Numbered from the stretch's first letter, positions 46,439-55,782 are shown. The stretch: DNA of 64,000 nucleotides from Streptococcus pneumoniae (GCA_040719455.1 JBFDTN010000001.1:1955501-2019500); one strand, 5' to 3'. Numbers and translations are program-made. Notes: generated from the letters alone by a model not told the origin.

Positions 46439-46489
46439 AAACCAGGTCTTAAGAAAGCACGTAAAGCTTCACAATTTAGTAAACGTTAA
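46439..46489 (+). other. Inner attachment site: second rpsI 3' end
   Basis: The 51 bases encode [16 protein letters not shown] and a stop, exactly as in rpsI. The first 30 bases are identical to rpsI while the rest differ only at synonymous positions. It is followed by its own hairpin (46512-46547). It marks the junction between elements 1 and 2. Confidence 0.85.
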
Positions 46490-46511
46490 TATCCAGTTAT
46501 ATCAACGTTTC

Positions 46512-46547
46512 AAAGCACTTTGCAAAATTTCTGCAAGGTGCTTTTTT
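46512..46547 (+). terminator. rpsI-like terminator carried with the inner att site
   Basis: AAAGCAC and TGCA arms pair with TGCA and GTGCTTT, followed by T residues. Confidence 0.75.
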
Positions 46548-46633
46548 GATGAAAAAAGTGCATTGGTACTCCTTTTGATAATCTTTCGAGACTTGGTTTT
46601 TGAGTAAATATGAAGTTGAACAATAAATATAGT

Positions 46634-47701
46634 TCATTTAGCTTTATCAAGATATTCTGTAAATTTTGTAATTGATAGTTTTTCACCAGCTTTTGTAGCG
46701 TGGCTATAAGTATCTAAAGTCATTTGACTACTTGCATGGCCTAAACGTTTGGCAGTATTAACTGGGTCAATGCCTAGCTCAATCATTAAAGTTGCATGTG
46801 TGTGCCTGAAGCCATGTGGACTAATCTTCTTGAGATTGTGTTGGCGAATGGTTCTTTTTAGAATATTGTTGATGTAGTCAGCATGAAGAGGTTCAATATC
46901 CCCCGTTCTTGTGCAGTAAGTGAACATAAAGTCATCCTCAATTGAGATAGGTGCTATATGTAACTGCCCTTTTTCCTTGATAGATTCTTGTTTCCATTGA
47001 TTGAGTATGGAACAGGTTTCATCGTCAAGGTAGATAGAGCGTACAGAAAATGAATTTTTAGTCCCTTTTTCAACAGCATGACCCTCTATTCTCCCTAAAC
47101 TTTTACTGATTGTGAGTAATTGAGTGTCTGAATTAAAATCTGACCATCTGAGAGCATACATCTCCCCTTTTCGTAACCCGCTGTATGCTAGTAATCGAAA
47201 TAGAGCATAATGCTTATAAGGTTCATTTTCTAAGATAATTTGTAAAAATTGATGAAGTTCACTCACTGACCAGTAGTTTTCACTGGCAGTTTTTTTGGTT
47301 TTGGGCATAATCACCTTACTCATAGGATTATGATCAATGTAATTCATATTGATGGCAAATTCAAATATTTTAGCAGTATAAGACTTGATTTGCTTCATAT
47401 TCTTGAACGATTTCGCTTTATCTGTGATAAATGTTTGGCAGTCTAAAGGACTAATTTTTGAAATCTTTTTCTCTCCAAAGGTTGGAAGAATATGTAGGCG
47501 GTATAAGTCAGCTGTTTTAGTGGCTGTTGTTGCCTCTACAGTATCTTTGTAAGCTTCGTACCACTTTTGGTATAACTCTTGGTAAGTGTATGCTGTTTGA
47601 TTGGTAATATGAACAAAAGTTCCACTATTCAACTGATGATTAATAGCAATTTCATGCGCTTTGGCAGCCTTACGAGTTTTGAAGCCTCGTTTAGTATAGC
47701 A
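46634..47701 (-). pseudogene. N-terminally truncated tyrosine integrase of element 2
   Basis: The frame holds a core-binding domain and a complete catalytic domain: YSGLRKGEMYALRW, SPHGFRHTHATLM and LDTYSHAT with the nucleophile. It reads back only to RGFKTRKAAKAHEIAINHQL and a stop at 47702-47704. The usual 40 or so N-terminal residues of the arm-binding domain are missing. The only possible start is a TTG at 47632 without ribosome site. It abuts a replisome-organizer remnant, so a deletion joined both. Confidence 0.75.
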
Positions 47702-47704
47702 TTA

Positions 47705-48325
47705 ACAAGCTTTGAGCAGTTTGGGATGATTGCCTTTGTAGATGGTGCAGTAATCATTCCAAAATGGGAGAAGCATCAGAATATTGATGGACTTGAAAAA
47801 ATTCGTTAGCAAACTAGAGAAAGAGTAACAGGCCATCGCCAAAATCAAAAAGCTTTGGTTAATGGTTAAGATCAGTTACAACTGGAGGGTAACATTATAG
47901 AAACGTTACCTGTAATGGTTGGTAACGATCAGGTAACGCCTCAGATTGAGAACAAGAGTAAGAATAAGAAAGAGAATAAGGATGTACTGGATAATGATTC
48001 TAGAGAGGGTCCAACTTATGTCAAACCTGAATATTATTCTTTGTTGCAAGTTATTGTAGATAAGTACAATGACAGGTTTATTTATACATATAATTACAGT
48101 TTGACACATCAACAAAAAATGATGCTAGGACAGTTCTTGAGTGATGGTTTCATAACTTCTGATGAAGTTTTAGCAATGATTGATAGGATTCCATATAATG
48201 TAGAATCTCCCTTATCTTATCTAATTAGTTCTATGAAACGGTTAAAAGATGAGAGGATTCTAGAAGCAAAAGCAATTGCTCACGAAAATATCAAAAGGAA
48301 AAGGAATAAGAAGAACAGGAAATGA
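47705..48325 (+). pseudogene. Phage replisome organizer remnant
   Basis: The reading frame begins in the middle of the family (FEQFGMIAFVDGAVIIPKW, then HQNIDGLEKIR). It has two in-frame stops, TAG at 47807-47809 and TAA at 47867-47869. It then continues to the C-terminal DnaD-like part with KYNDRFIYTYNYSLTHQQKM and a basic tail. The 5' part is lost. A 136-residue product from 47915 could be made but would lack the DNA-binding domain. Confidence 0.7.
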
Positions 48326-48442
48326 TGAACTATCGTAAAAAACATTAGCAAAGGTCAAACTGACACTTTTTAGCTGATGTTTTTAATATCTGGGGAGAAT
48401 CCCCAAGCCCCTGAGAAGATAGTTCTAGAAAAGGTTAGAAAA

Positions 48443-48480
48443 TGGTATAATGGAAAGGAAACTGAATACAGAGGTGGATA
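48443..48480 (+). promoter_or_regulatory. Promoter of the restriction-like operon
   Basis: Extended -10 TGGTATAAT (48443-48451), followed by GAGGTGG five bases before the ATG at 48483. Because transcription would begin after 48457, the earlier in-frame ATG at 48450 cannot be the start. Confidence 0.65.
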
Positions 48481-48482
48481 AT

Positions 48483-50417
48483 ATGGTTAATGAATTAACG
48501 CTAACAGATCAATATGTTAGACGAGAGATAGAAAAATTTGGCATTCGTTACGATGAGCAGGGGTCTTCACACCCTGATATTGCAAAAGCCCTTAAAGGAG
48601 CTAGCAAGCAGGGAAAAACGGGTGTTGGTAAGCCTGAATTTGTGCTCCAAATTTTAGATTATTTAATTGTTATTGAGGATAAGCGAGACAATTCAAGATT
48701 AATTAAAAAGGATAAAGAGGAAATTGCGAAAGATATTTCGTCTTTAGTTCATTTTGCAGTTAATGGTGCGGTACATTATGCCAAACATATTGTTACCAAA
48801 ACTACACTGTTTGATGAGGTTATTGCCATCGGTATAACTGGGGACGAAGAATCACATGAGATTCAACCAGTCCTAGTTAGTAGAATTGAAGGTCAAGTGA
48901 AGGAACGAATTTTACCTAGGCTTTCTAGTTTACAAGAGCTACATCCAGCTTATATCAATGAATGGTATTCAGTGAATGTGCTAGGTGAATATTCGACTGA
49001 ACAAAAGCGAATTTTTGAGTTACAAAATGTCTCTAGAGAATTACATGAAGATTTGCGGAACTATGCTTCTTTGGAAGGTGAGAACAAGGCGACAGTTGTG
49101 TCAGCCATTCTTTTGGCACTGAATGAACCTGATTTTGATATCAAGACGTTGACAGGCAATAAATTAAATAAAAAAGGAAAAGTTATTGATAATGATGGCA
49201 AGCGTATCTTGAAATCAGTCAAGGATTACATCGAAACAGAAGGGATAATGCCAGAGGATAAGGTTAATATTCTCCTAAATAAATTTTCTTTTCTTGAAAC
49301 AAGTATTAAACTTAATGAAACAAATATGACTTTAGGAGTCTCTCCCTTGCATTATTTTGCGAAGAAATTAGAAGCTAAAGTTATTCATCATTTTAAGCAG
49401 AATACTAATTATGACATCCTCGGTAATTTCTATGGAGAATTTGTGAAATATGGTGGCAGTGATGGTAATGGACTGGGAATTGTTTTAACGCCTCACCATA
49501 TTACTGAACTGATGACAGAATTGATTGATATCCAATCTAATGATTATGTTCTTGACCCAGCATGTGGTAGCGGTGCTTTCTTGATTTCAGCCATGAATAG
49601 AATGACAGAGAGAGCGAGCAATGAGGAAGAGGTTAAACATATCAAGAAACATCAGCTTTTGGGGGTTGAATTGCAAGAAAAAATGTTCACAGTTGCAACC
49701 ACTAATATGATTTTGCGTGGTGATGGCAAAAGTAATCTACAACTCAATGATATGTTTTCAGTATCAGGTGAGGAGATGCAATCTCAGAATGTCAATAAGA
49801 TTTTGTTCAATCCGCCTTATTCTCAGGGTAAAACAGATAAGACGCTGACAGAGATCAACTTCATCAAGCATGCTTTAGATATGTTAGTCGTGGGAGGTAA
49901 GCTAGCAGTTATTGTCCCACAATCGACAATGGTTGGAAAATCCAAAGAAGAAAAAAAATACAAGAAAAAGATCCTTGAAAAGCATACTTTGGAAATGGTT
50001 ATTACAGTAAATAAAAATACCTTCCATGGAGTTGGAACTAATGCAGTCATTGCCATTTTTGAAGCAGGTAAAAAACATGATATCGAACGTAAAAAGGTCA
50101 AGTTTGTTAATTTCGAAGACGATGGTTTTGTTGTTCGTAAACATATTGGCTTAGTTGACGATGGTTCAGCAAAAGAAAAGAGACAATACTTATTCGATGT
50201 TATCAATGGAAACGAAGATGATTATACTACTAGATTTATGGTCAAATCAACAATTCAACCAGACGATGAGTGGTTGCATAGTTTTTATTACTTCAATGAT
50301 GAGATTCCAACAGACGAAGAGTTTGAAAGAACCATTGCTGACTATTTAAGTTTTCAGTTTGATATGTATGTTCATGGACGAGGTTATTTATTTGAAGGAA
50401 ATGATGATGAAAAATAG
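48483..50417 (+). CDS. BcgI-like (type IIB) restriction-methylation subunit A
   Basis: A 644-residue fusion of nuclease and N6-adenine methylase. The N-terminus has PE-X12-EDK (Pro51-Glu52 to Glu65-Lys67), a PD-(D/E)xK-type nuclease core. The methylase shows motif I DPACGSG (358-364) and motif IV NPPY (443-446), the N6-adenine gamma class. Length and layout match BcgI subunit A, which with subunit B cuts on both sides of its site. A type I HsdM would lack the nuclease part. It overlaps the next gene and appears intact. Confidence 0.75.
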   Translation: MVNELTLTDQYVRREIEKFGIRYDEQGSSHPDIAKALKGASKQGKTGVGKPEFVLQILDYLIVIEDKRDNSRLIKKDKEEIAKDISSLVHFAVNGAVHYAKHIVTKTTLFDEVIAIGITGDEESHEIQPVLVSRIEGQVKERILPRLSSLQELHPAYINEWYSVNVLGEYSTEQKRIFELQNVSRELHEDLRNYASLEGENKATVVSAILLALNEPDFDIKTLTGNKLNKKGKVIDNDGKRILKSVKDYIETEGIMPEDKVNILLNKFSFLETSIKLNETNMTLGVSPLHYFAKKLEAKVIHHFKQNTNYDILGNFYGEFVKYGGSDGNGLGIVLTPHHITELMTELIDIQSNDYVLDPACGSGAFLISAMNRMTERASNEEEVKHIKKHQLLGVELQEKMFTVATTNMILRGDGKSNLQLNDMFSVSGEEMQSQNVNKILFNPPYSQGKTDKTLTEINFIKHALDMLVVGGKLAVIVPQSTMVGKSKEEKKYKKKILEKHTLEMVITVNKNTFHGVGTNAVIAIFEAGKKHDIERKKVKFVNFEDDGFVVRKHIGLVDDGSAKEKRQYLFDVINGNEDDYTTRFMVKSTIQPDDEWLHSFYYFNDEIPTDEEFERTIADYLSFQFDMYVHGRGYLFEGNDDEK

Positions 50418-51435
50418 GAAATGGAAAGAGTTTTTTTTAGGTGATGAAGAAATTTTTACTTTACATGCGACTTTAAATGGTATTGATAAGAATAAATTAG
50501 TTGATGATGGTGAGAAAAAATTTCCATATGTGACCAGAACTAAGATAAATAATGGCTTGGATATGTTTGTTTCTAAGCAACCAAGCCCAATAAATAGAGG
50601 AAATGTTATTATCATTGGTCTTGATACTCAAACAGTATTCTATCAGGAAACAGAATTTTATACAGGACAAAATGTTCAAATTTTGTATAATCTCTATCTG
50701 ACTAAAAATATTGCGATGTTTCTTATACCAATTATAAAAAAACAATTAGAAGTTCTAAACTGGGGTGGTAATGGTGCAACTTTAGGGCGTTTAAAAAAGA
50801 AAAGAGTTAAGCTGCCTATAAAAAATGATGGTACACCAGACTGGACATTTATGGAAGAATATGTTCAAATCAAATCAAATCAAATCAAGAATACCTATCA
50901 GTTTCTTAAAAAGCATGAAATAAGTGATTTTAGAGGCTTGGATGAGGTTGAGTGGGGAGAGTTTAAATTAGAAGCAATTGCAAATATAAAAAGTGGAAAA
51001 GATTGGGAACAGTATAATAGAATTACAGGACAAGTTCCTTTTATTGGAGCATCGGCAATAAATAATGGTGTCACTGATTTTGTGTCTCCAAAGGGAAGAG
51101 AAATGCAAGTTGGTAAAGGAGTGCTCGGTATCAATCGCAATGGGTCGGTTGGTTATGTTTTTTATCATCCATATCATGCTTATTTTTCAGGTGATACCAG
51201 ATTTTTAGAGATAAATGGCTTTAAAGGTAAAAAATTTATCAATCAATTCATTCAAACGATGATTCTTGCTCAAAAGGATAAATACGCCTATGGTTATAAA
51301 ATGGGTACACAACGCATTAAAAATCAAATTATTAAACTCCCAATATTAAAAGATGGTGAGCCTGATTTTAAATTTATGGAACAATATATGAAGCGGTTGG
51401 AAAATAATGTTATTAAACAGGGAATGAAAAAATAG
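50401..51435 (+). CDS. Specificity subunit (BcgI subunit B-like)
   Basis: A 344-residue (or 342 from ATG 50407) DNA-recognition subunit with two target recognition domains. The two halves are internally repeated: VKLPIKNDGTPDWTFMEEYV near the middle and IKLPILKDGEPDFKFMEQYM near the end. IGASAINNGVTDFV in the second half is a typical TRD segment. The three tandem ATGs follow GAAGGA inside the end of subunit A. It would set a bipartite target for both cutting and methylation. Confidence 0.78.
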   Translation: MMMKNRKWKEFFLGDEEIFTLHATLNGIDKNKLVDDGEKKFPYVTRTKINNGLDMFVSKQPSPINRGNVIIIGLDTQTVFYQETEFYTGQNVQILYNLYLTKNIAMFLIPIIKKQLEVLNWGGNGATLGRLKKKRVKLPIKNDGTPDWTFMEEYVQIKSNQIKNTYQFLKKHEISDFRGLDEVEWGEFKLEAIANIKSGKDWEQYNRITGQVPFIGASAINNGVTDFVSPKGREMQVGKGVLGINRNGSVGYVFYHPYHAYFSGDTRFLEINGFKGKKFINQFIQTMILAQKDKYAYGYKMGTQRIKNQIIKLPILKDGEPDFKFMEQYMKRLENNVIKQGMKK

Positions 51436-53208
51436 ATGGATATTAAGGTTTCACAAGAAAGCACAGTAAAAGAATTATTTTCGGAATTTCTTAACATAGA
51501 GGGGGAGAATTATCAGTTTTCGATTCCGATTTATCAAAGAGAGTATTCTTGGCGTGAACAGCAGTGGCAGGAATTATTTGATGATTTGGTACATTCCTTT
51601 AATAAGCCGTCTATGGATACTGATTATTGGGGAAATGTCATTGTTTATAAAAATAGACAAAATAAAGTATTTGAATTGGTTGATGGACAACAACGAGTTA
51701 TTACATTATTGTTGTTAATCGCTTCATTAGCTCAAATTGAGAAGAGCAATGATTATCTTCCGCTGAAATTTCATAATGAGGGTATCAATGAAATTTGGAA
51801 AAAAATATCTAAGCTTAGTTACTGGTGGGAGATTGAACAGAATCGTAGATTGAGCGAGGAAGAGGAGCAAGAAAAGAAGTCTTATAGTTTAAGTCAAGTC
51901 GAGAAACGGTCCTTTTATTATCGTGCTTGTGAATATTTTAAGCAAGAGATTGAAGAAAAAGGGATTGATAAAACTGATTTGTTAGAACATTTGTATAAAA
52001 CAAAATTATCAGTTGTGGTTGTAGATGATGAACTTGAGAGTAACTTATTGTTTGGTCGCTTAAATACTCGGGGTATGTCTTTAAGTGATGTTGATCTAAT
52101 TAAGCATAAGTTGTTTTATGATACGGAGAGACGACTTCCGCCGACAGGTGATGATGAAGTGTTGAAATTGTGGAAAGAGCTTCTGCAAAAAACTTCAACA
52201 TTAGGTTTATCAATCGATTTGTTTATAAAAATCTGGTGGGATACTCACTATGGAATAGGTCAAAAGGGATTATATAAATCTTTTCTTAGTACACTTGAAT
52301 TATCAGAGTATCTAAGCTTGCTACAAAATTGGTTACAGGATGCAGAAGAAATTAGTGAATGGAAAGCTAATGATGCTGGGAGTGACAACAAAATTGGTCG
52401 CAATTTGAAATGGTTAATTAAACTTTCTAATTCTGAGCAAGTATGGGCTGCTATTATGGGGTTACAAGTTACAACTAATAAACAAAAAGTGGAACTTGTT
52501 GAGTTATTAACTGTTATTGAATTTACAAGAGCAATAACATCACAAGTAGATTGTTCAAAACTTGACATAGTCTATCTTGATTTTGGTAAACAATTATTGA
52601 CGGATCATGGCGATATTGGAATAACTGATAACGATATATCTATTGCTATACTTAGATTAAAAGAAGCTATTAAAACTCACTTACCTGATTTGTCGACTTT
52701 CACGGATGGTTTTACTAACTTACGGTTTCATGAGAAAGGTGAGTGGGAAACTGTTCATCAAGAAAATCTATTGTCAAGGTATGCTATATATACACTTAAT
52801 AATTGGCTTGATACAAGAAATCATGGGCCTGGTGTTAAGTATAGAACGAGAGATGACGATGAGTATTCGATTGAGCATATCAAGCCAAAAAGTAGCGCCA
52901 GTTACGGAGAAACTTCACCAGAGTATAAAATAGGAAATCTAGTTGTTTTGGAAAAACAAATTAATAATGATTTGGGGGATGATGAAATTAATGAAAAGTT
53001 ATTAGATTATAAGAAATCAAGTTATCCTCAGATGAAAGAATTTTTGTTTAAAAATCAGAGACAAAGAAGTAATAAATTTAGAGAAAATAATGCGATGGAA
53101 TGGAAGGTAGATAATTTTGATGATATGTCTATTGAAAATAGAGGGAGATATTTAGCAATATGCTTCCACGAGAAGATAAAGAAATTATTAGATGAAAAAA
53201 AGATGTGA
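51436..53208 (+). CDS. DUF262/DUF1524 (GmrSD-like) protein
   Basis: A 590-residue protein. The N-terminal DUF262 part shows IPIYQREYSW (30-39) and VDGQQR (82-87), the ParB-like nucleotide-binding site of GmrS-type proteins. The C-terminal DUF1524 part shows EHIKP (480-484) and IGNLVVLEKQINNDLG, an HNH-type nuclease core. Relatives act as modification-dependent nucleases or other anti-phage effectors. The ATG directly follows the stop of the specificity gene, so it belongs to the same operon. Whether it works with the BcgI-like pair or alone is unknown. Confidence 0.8.
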   Translation: MDIKVSQESTVKELFSEFLNIEGENYQFSIPIYQREYSWREQQWQELFDDLVHSFNKPSMDTDYWGNVIVYKNRQNKVFELVDGQQRVITLLLLIASLAQIEKSNDYLPLKFHNEGINEIWKKISKLSYWWEIEQNRRLSEEEEQEKKSYSLSQVEKRSFYYRACEYFKQEIEEKGIDKTDLLEHLYKTKLSVVVVDDELESNLLFGRLNTRGMSLSDVDLIKHKLFYDTERRLPPTGDDEVLKLWKELLQKTSTLGLSIDLFIKIWWDTHYGIGQKGLYKSFLSTLELSEYLSLLQNWLQDAEEISEWKANDAGSDNKIGRNLKWLIKLSNSEQVWAAIMGLQVTTNKQKVELVELLTVIEFTRAITSQVDCSKLDIVYLDFGKQLLTDHGDIGITDNDISIAILRLKEAIKTHLPDLSTFTDGFTNLRFHEKGEWETVHQENLLSRYAIYTLNNWLDTRNHGPGVKYRTRDDDEYSIEHIKPKSSASYGETSPEYKIGNLVVLEKQINNDLGDDEINEKLLDYKKSSYPQMKEFLFKNQRQRSNKFRENNAMEWKVDNFDDMSIENRGRYLAICFHEKIKKLLDEKKM

Positions 53209-53223
53209 TTGGAGACAATTTAT

Positions 53224-53403
53224 ATGAGACATAATCTATCTTATTTTCAATATTCTCAAGAAAGCCAATATTTGGACAGGAAATCCGCACGTAAAAAGCT
53301 GTCTGAACTGCTCAAACACCTACTTGCCTTTGCTAATGCTGACGGTGGTCAGTTGGTTATTGGTATACTATACTTTGGCGAAAAAATAGTCTATCCTTTA
53401 TGA
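53224..53403 (+). pseudogene. AlbA/Schlafen-like ATP-binding domain fragment
   Basis: The first 40 residues (ESQYLDRKSARKKLSELLKH, then LAFANADGGQLVIGI) match the N-terminus of AlbA_2/Schlafen-like proteins. The similarity stops after VIGI and the frame ends 15 codons later. GGAG lies nine bases before the ATG. The full family is 300-500 residues, so this is a truncated leftover at the right end of the operon. Confidence 0.65.
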
Positions 53404-53613
53404 AGTAGGATACAGTAGCTTATATTTCTCAACTACATAAGCTCCGAAAACATGTTTTTAGTAATCTAATGGTAATGTATTATTTGTAAGATTAGATGAT
53501 AGTTGTTTATGTTAAATGAAAATGGATTTTGAAAACTTGATTTAATAGGCATTTATAAGTATTTTATATCTGATATCTAAAACTCTGTCTCAAGAAAGTA
53601 CATAAAAATATCA
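53404..53613. other. AT-rich gap without recognisable gene
   Basis: I see no coding sequence or clear structure. It is probably debris between the AlbA fragment and the right attachment site. Confidence 0.5.
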
Positions 53614-53697
53614 CAGTTCTCAAAACGTTAAGAAACGGCTACATATCAAGCTTTATCATGCACTCAAGAGTTCACATCATGGGTGCTTTTTTGGTGT
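53614..53697 (+). other. Right attachment site (attR), rpsI terminator copy
   Basis: Bases 53614-53658 match 35714-35758 at 43 of 45 positions (rpsI end, stop and beginning of the terminator). A GCAC/GTGC hairpin with TTCACATCA and T residues follows. The bases to the left (53588-53613) are a degraded form of the rpsI codons. Confidence 0.75.
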
Positions 53698-53785
53698 TTT
53701 TGGAAAAAGTTTATCTGAAAATTTACCTTATTTTCATCTGCTTGTTTGGAGCAGATTTTCTGACTATTTATTTGTTTTTTAGATT

Positions 53786-53823
53786 TGTTGAAGTCAACAT
53801 TTTTTGTGGATATTTGGTATAAT
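53786..53823 (+). promoter_or_regulatory. lacR promoter with palindrome
   Basis: TGTTGA-AG-TCAACA (53786-53799) is a perfect palindrome just upstream of an extended -10 TGGTATAAT (ending about 53823). The same TGTTGA half-site recurs at the lacA promoter, so it is a candidate LacR operator. Confidence 0.6.
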
Positions 53824-53854
53824 AGAGCAGAGAAATGTGTAAAGGATAGTAGAA

Positions 53855-54613
53855 ATGAACAAAAAAGAGCGTTTGGCAGAGATTACCCGATTAGTCCATA
53901 AGAAAGGAACGGTTCGAATTGCGGAGATTGTGGAATCTTTGCAGGTGACAGATATGACGGTGCGCAGGGATTTTGCGGAGTTAGAAGAGCAAGGGGTATT
54001 GACCAAAATCCATGGTGGTGCGAGGAGTAACAAAGCGTTTCAATATCGGGAATTTTCTCATGCTGAAAAATATGTTCAGTATAAGGAAGAAAAGCAAGCT
54101 ATTGCAGCAAAAGCAGCTTCGTTAATTGAAGAAGGTGATACGATTTTTCTAGGACCTGGAACGACCATTGCTTGCTTGGCAGAGGAATTGCAGCATACCA
54201 AGCTCACAGTAATTACGAATTGCTTGCCCGTCTTTAAGATCTTGAGCCAGAAAAAGACGGATCAGTTTCAAGTTTTTCTCCTAGGTGGGGAATTTCGGCA
54301 GATTACGGAGTCGTTTGTGGGGGAGATTGCAAATACTATTCTTGATAAAATGCGCTTTAGCAAGGTCTTTTTTAGTGCGAATGGTGTCAAAGAAAGTGAT
54401 GTAATGACTTCAACCTTAGCAGAAGCCTATACGCAGCAACTGGCATTGAAGCATGCGGTTGAAAAGTATTTGTTGGTGGATTCTTCAAAGATTGGTAAAG
54501 ATGATTTTACGGCTTTTTGTGATTTGCGAGATTTGACAGCAGTGGTGACCGATAGTTCTCCAAATGAGGAGCAATATCGCCATCTGAGTACTTATACGGA
54601 AGTTATTGCTTAA
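53855..54613 (+). CDS. lacR: Lactose phosphotransferase system repressor, DeoR family
   Basis: A 252-residue DeoR-type repressor: N-terminal HTH ([36 protein letters not shown]) and a C-terminal sugar-phosphate sensor domain with [15 protein letters not shown]. In lactic acid bacteria LacR responds to tagatose-6-phosphate and represses the lac genes. It lies directly upstream of lacA on the same strand, with a terminator between, so it has its own transcript. Confidence 0.92.
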   Translation: MNKKERLAEITRLVHKKGTVRIAEIVESLQVTDMTVRRDFAELEEQGVLTKIHGGARSNKAFQYREFSHAEKYVQYKEEKQAIAAKAASLIEEGDTIFLGPGTTIACLAEELQHTKLTVITNCLPVFKILSQKKTDQFQVFLLGGEFRQITESFVGEIANTILDKMRFSKVFFSANGVKESDVMTSTLAEAYTQQLALKHAVEKYLLVDSSKIGKDDFTAFCDLRDLTAVVTDSSPNEEQYRHLSTYTEVIA

Positions 54614-54627
54614 ATGATGAAATGTTA

Positions 54628-54665
54628 AAAAACAACAGATAATAAACAAAAAATCTGCTGTTTTT
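54628..54665 (+). terminator. Terminator of lacR
   Basis: AACAACAGAT pairs with ATCTGCTGTT and T residues follow. Confidence 0.75.
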
Positions 54666-54672
54666 ATTTTTT

Positions 54673-54724
54673 TGTTGAAAAAAACACAAAAATTGTTGAC
54701 TTAATGTTGTTTTTCTTGTATAAT
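54673..54724 (+). promoter_or_regulatory. lacA promoter and LacR operator candidates
   Basis: TTGACT (54696-54701) and TATAAT (54719-54724) are 17 bases apart. TGTTGA at 54673 and 54694 and TGTTGT at 54705 surround the -35, matching the half-site of the lacR palindrome. Confidence 0.65.
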
Positions 54725-54784
54725 GTAAACATAAAAAGAGATATTTTTCAAAATATGATCATACTAAACAAAAGGAGAACAAAT

Positions 54785-55210
54785 ATGGTTGTTGTGATTG
54801 GTGCAGATGGAAACGGAAAAGCTTTAAAAGAAAAGATAAAAACTTATTTAGAAGAAGCAGGCTTTGACTTTATTGATGTGTCTCAATCAGATCAAGACTT
54901 TGTCGATGTGACACTTGCAGTTGTAAAGGAGCTAGAAAAGAATGAAGATTACCTTGGAGTCGTTATTGATGCTTACGGAGTGGGACCTTTCATGGTGGCA
55001 ACGAAGATAAAAGGCATGATTGCAGCTGAAGTCTCAGATGAACGATCTGCTTATATGACAAGAGGACACAATAACTCTCGAATCATCACGATAGGCAGTG
55101 AGATTGTCGGAGAAGGTTTGGCTAAAAATATTGTAAAAGGGTTTTTAGAGGGTGAGTATGATGGCGGGCGCCACCAAATTCGTGTCGATATGCTGAATAA
55201 GATGTGTTAG
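54785..55210 (+). CDS. lacA: Galactose-6-phosphate isomerase subunit LacA
   Basis: LacA with LacB converts galactose-6-phosphate to tagatose-6-phosphate. The 141-residue RpiB-like protein starts [19 protein letters not shown] and contains the [15 protein letters not shown] and [17 protein letters not shown] segments. AAAGGAG precedes the ATG at 54785. Confidence 0.95.
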   Translation: MVVVIGADGNGKALKEKIKTYLEEAGFDFIDVSQSDQDFVDVTLAVVKELEKNEDYLGVVIDAYGVGPFMVATKIKGMIAAEVSDERSAYMTRGHNNSRIITIGSEIVGEGLAKNIVKGFLEGEYDGGRHQIRVDMLNKMC

Positions 55211-55237
55211 TACCTATCGTAGATAAAGGAGAAAAAG

Positions 55238-55753
55238 ATGAAAATTGCAGTTGGATGCGATCATATTGTGACCTATGAGAAAATCGCAGTAGTCAATTAT
55301 TTAAAAAACCAAGGCTATGAGGTACTCGATTGTGGTACCTATGACAGTGTCAGAACCCACTATCCTATCTTCGGGAAAAAGGTTGGGGAAGCAGTTGTGA
55401 GTGGTCAAGCTGATTTGGGAATCTGTATCTGCGGAACAGGTGTCGGAATTAACAATGCAGTCAACAAGGTGCCAGGTGTCCGTTCAGCTCTTGTCCGAGA
55501 TATGACATCTGCTCTCTACGCTAAAACAGAGTTAAATGCAAATGTCATTGGTTTTGGCGGAAAAGTGACGGGTGAACTGTTGATGTGTGACATTATTGAT
55601 GCCTTCATTCAAGCAGAGTACCAGCCAACAGATGAAAATAAGCGTTTGATTGAAAAATTAGCGAAAATTGAAACAATCAATCAGGATCAAACAGACAGTG
55701 CCTTCTTTGACGAATTCATTGAAAAATGGAATCGTGGCGAATACCATGATTAA
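55238..55753 (+). CDS. lacB: Galactose-6-phosphate isomerase subunit LacB
   Basis: The second isomerase subunit, 171 residues, RpiB fold: [15 protein letters not shown], then [24 protein letters not shown] with the active-site CGTG. AAAGGAG is seven bases before the ATG. The next gene is lacD, 29 bases away; lacC is missing from its usual place. Confidence 0.95.
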   Translation: MKIAVGCDHIVTYEKIAVVNYLKNQGYEVLDCGTYDSVRTHYPIFGKKVGEAVVSGQADLGICICGTGVGINNAVNKVPGVRSALVRDMTSALYAKTELNANVIGFGGKVTGELLMCDIIDAFIQAEYQPTDENKRLIEKLAKIETINQDQTDSAFFDEFIEKWNRGEYHD

Positions 55754-55782
55754 GCCTAGAGGCTAGACAGGTGGAATATACG

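Noticed and set aside
46386..46607. A 73-codon plus-strand frame across the inner att site
   Set aside because: The rpsI-derived codons there are in another frame and it has no ribosome site; the sequence is explained as an attachment site.
48450..50417. Subunit A of the defence operon as an ordinary type I HsdM
   Set aside because: It carries an N-terminal nuclease motif, no HsdR gene is nearby, and sizes fit BcgI subunits A and B.
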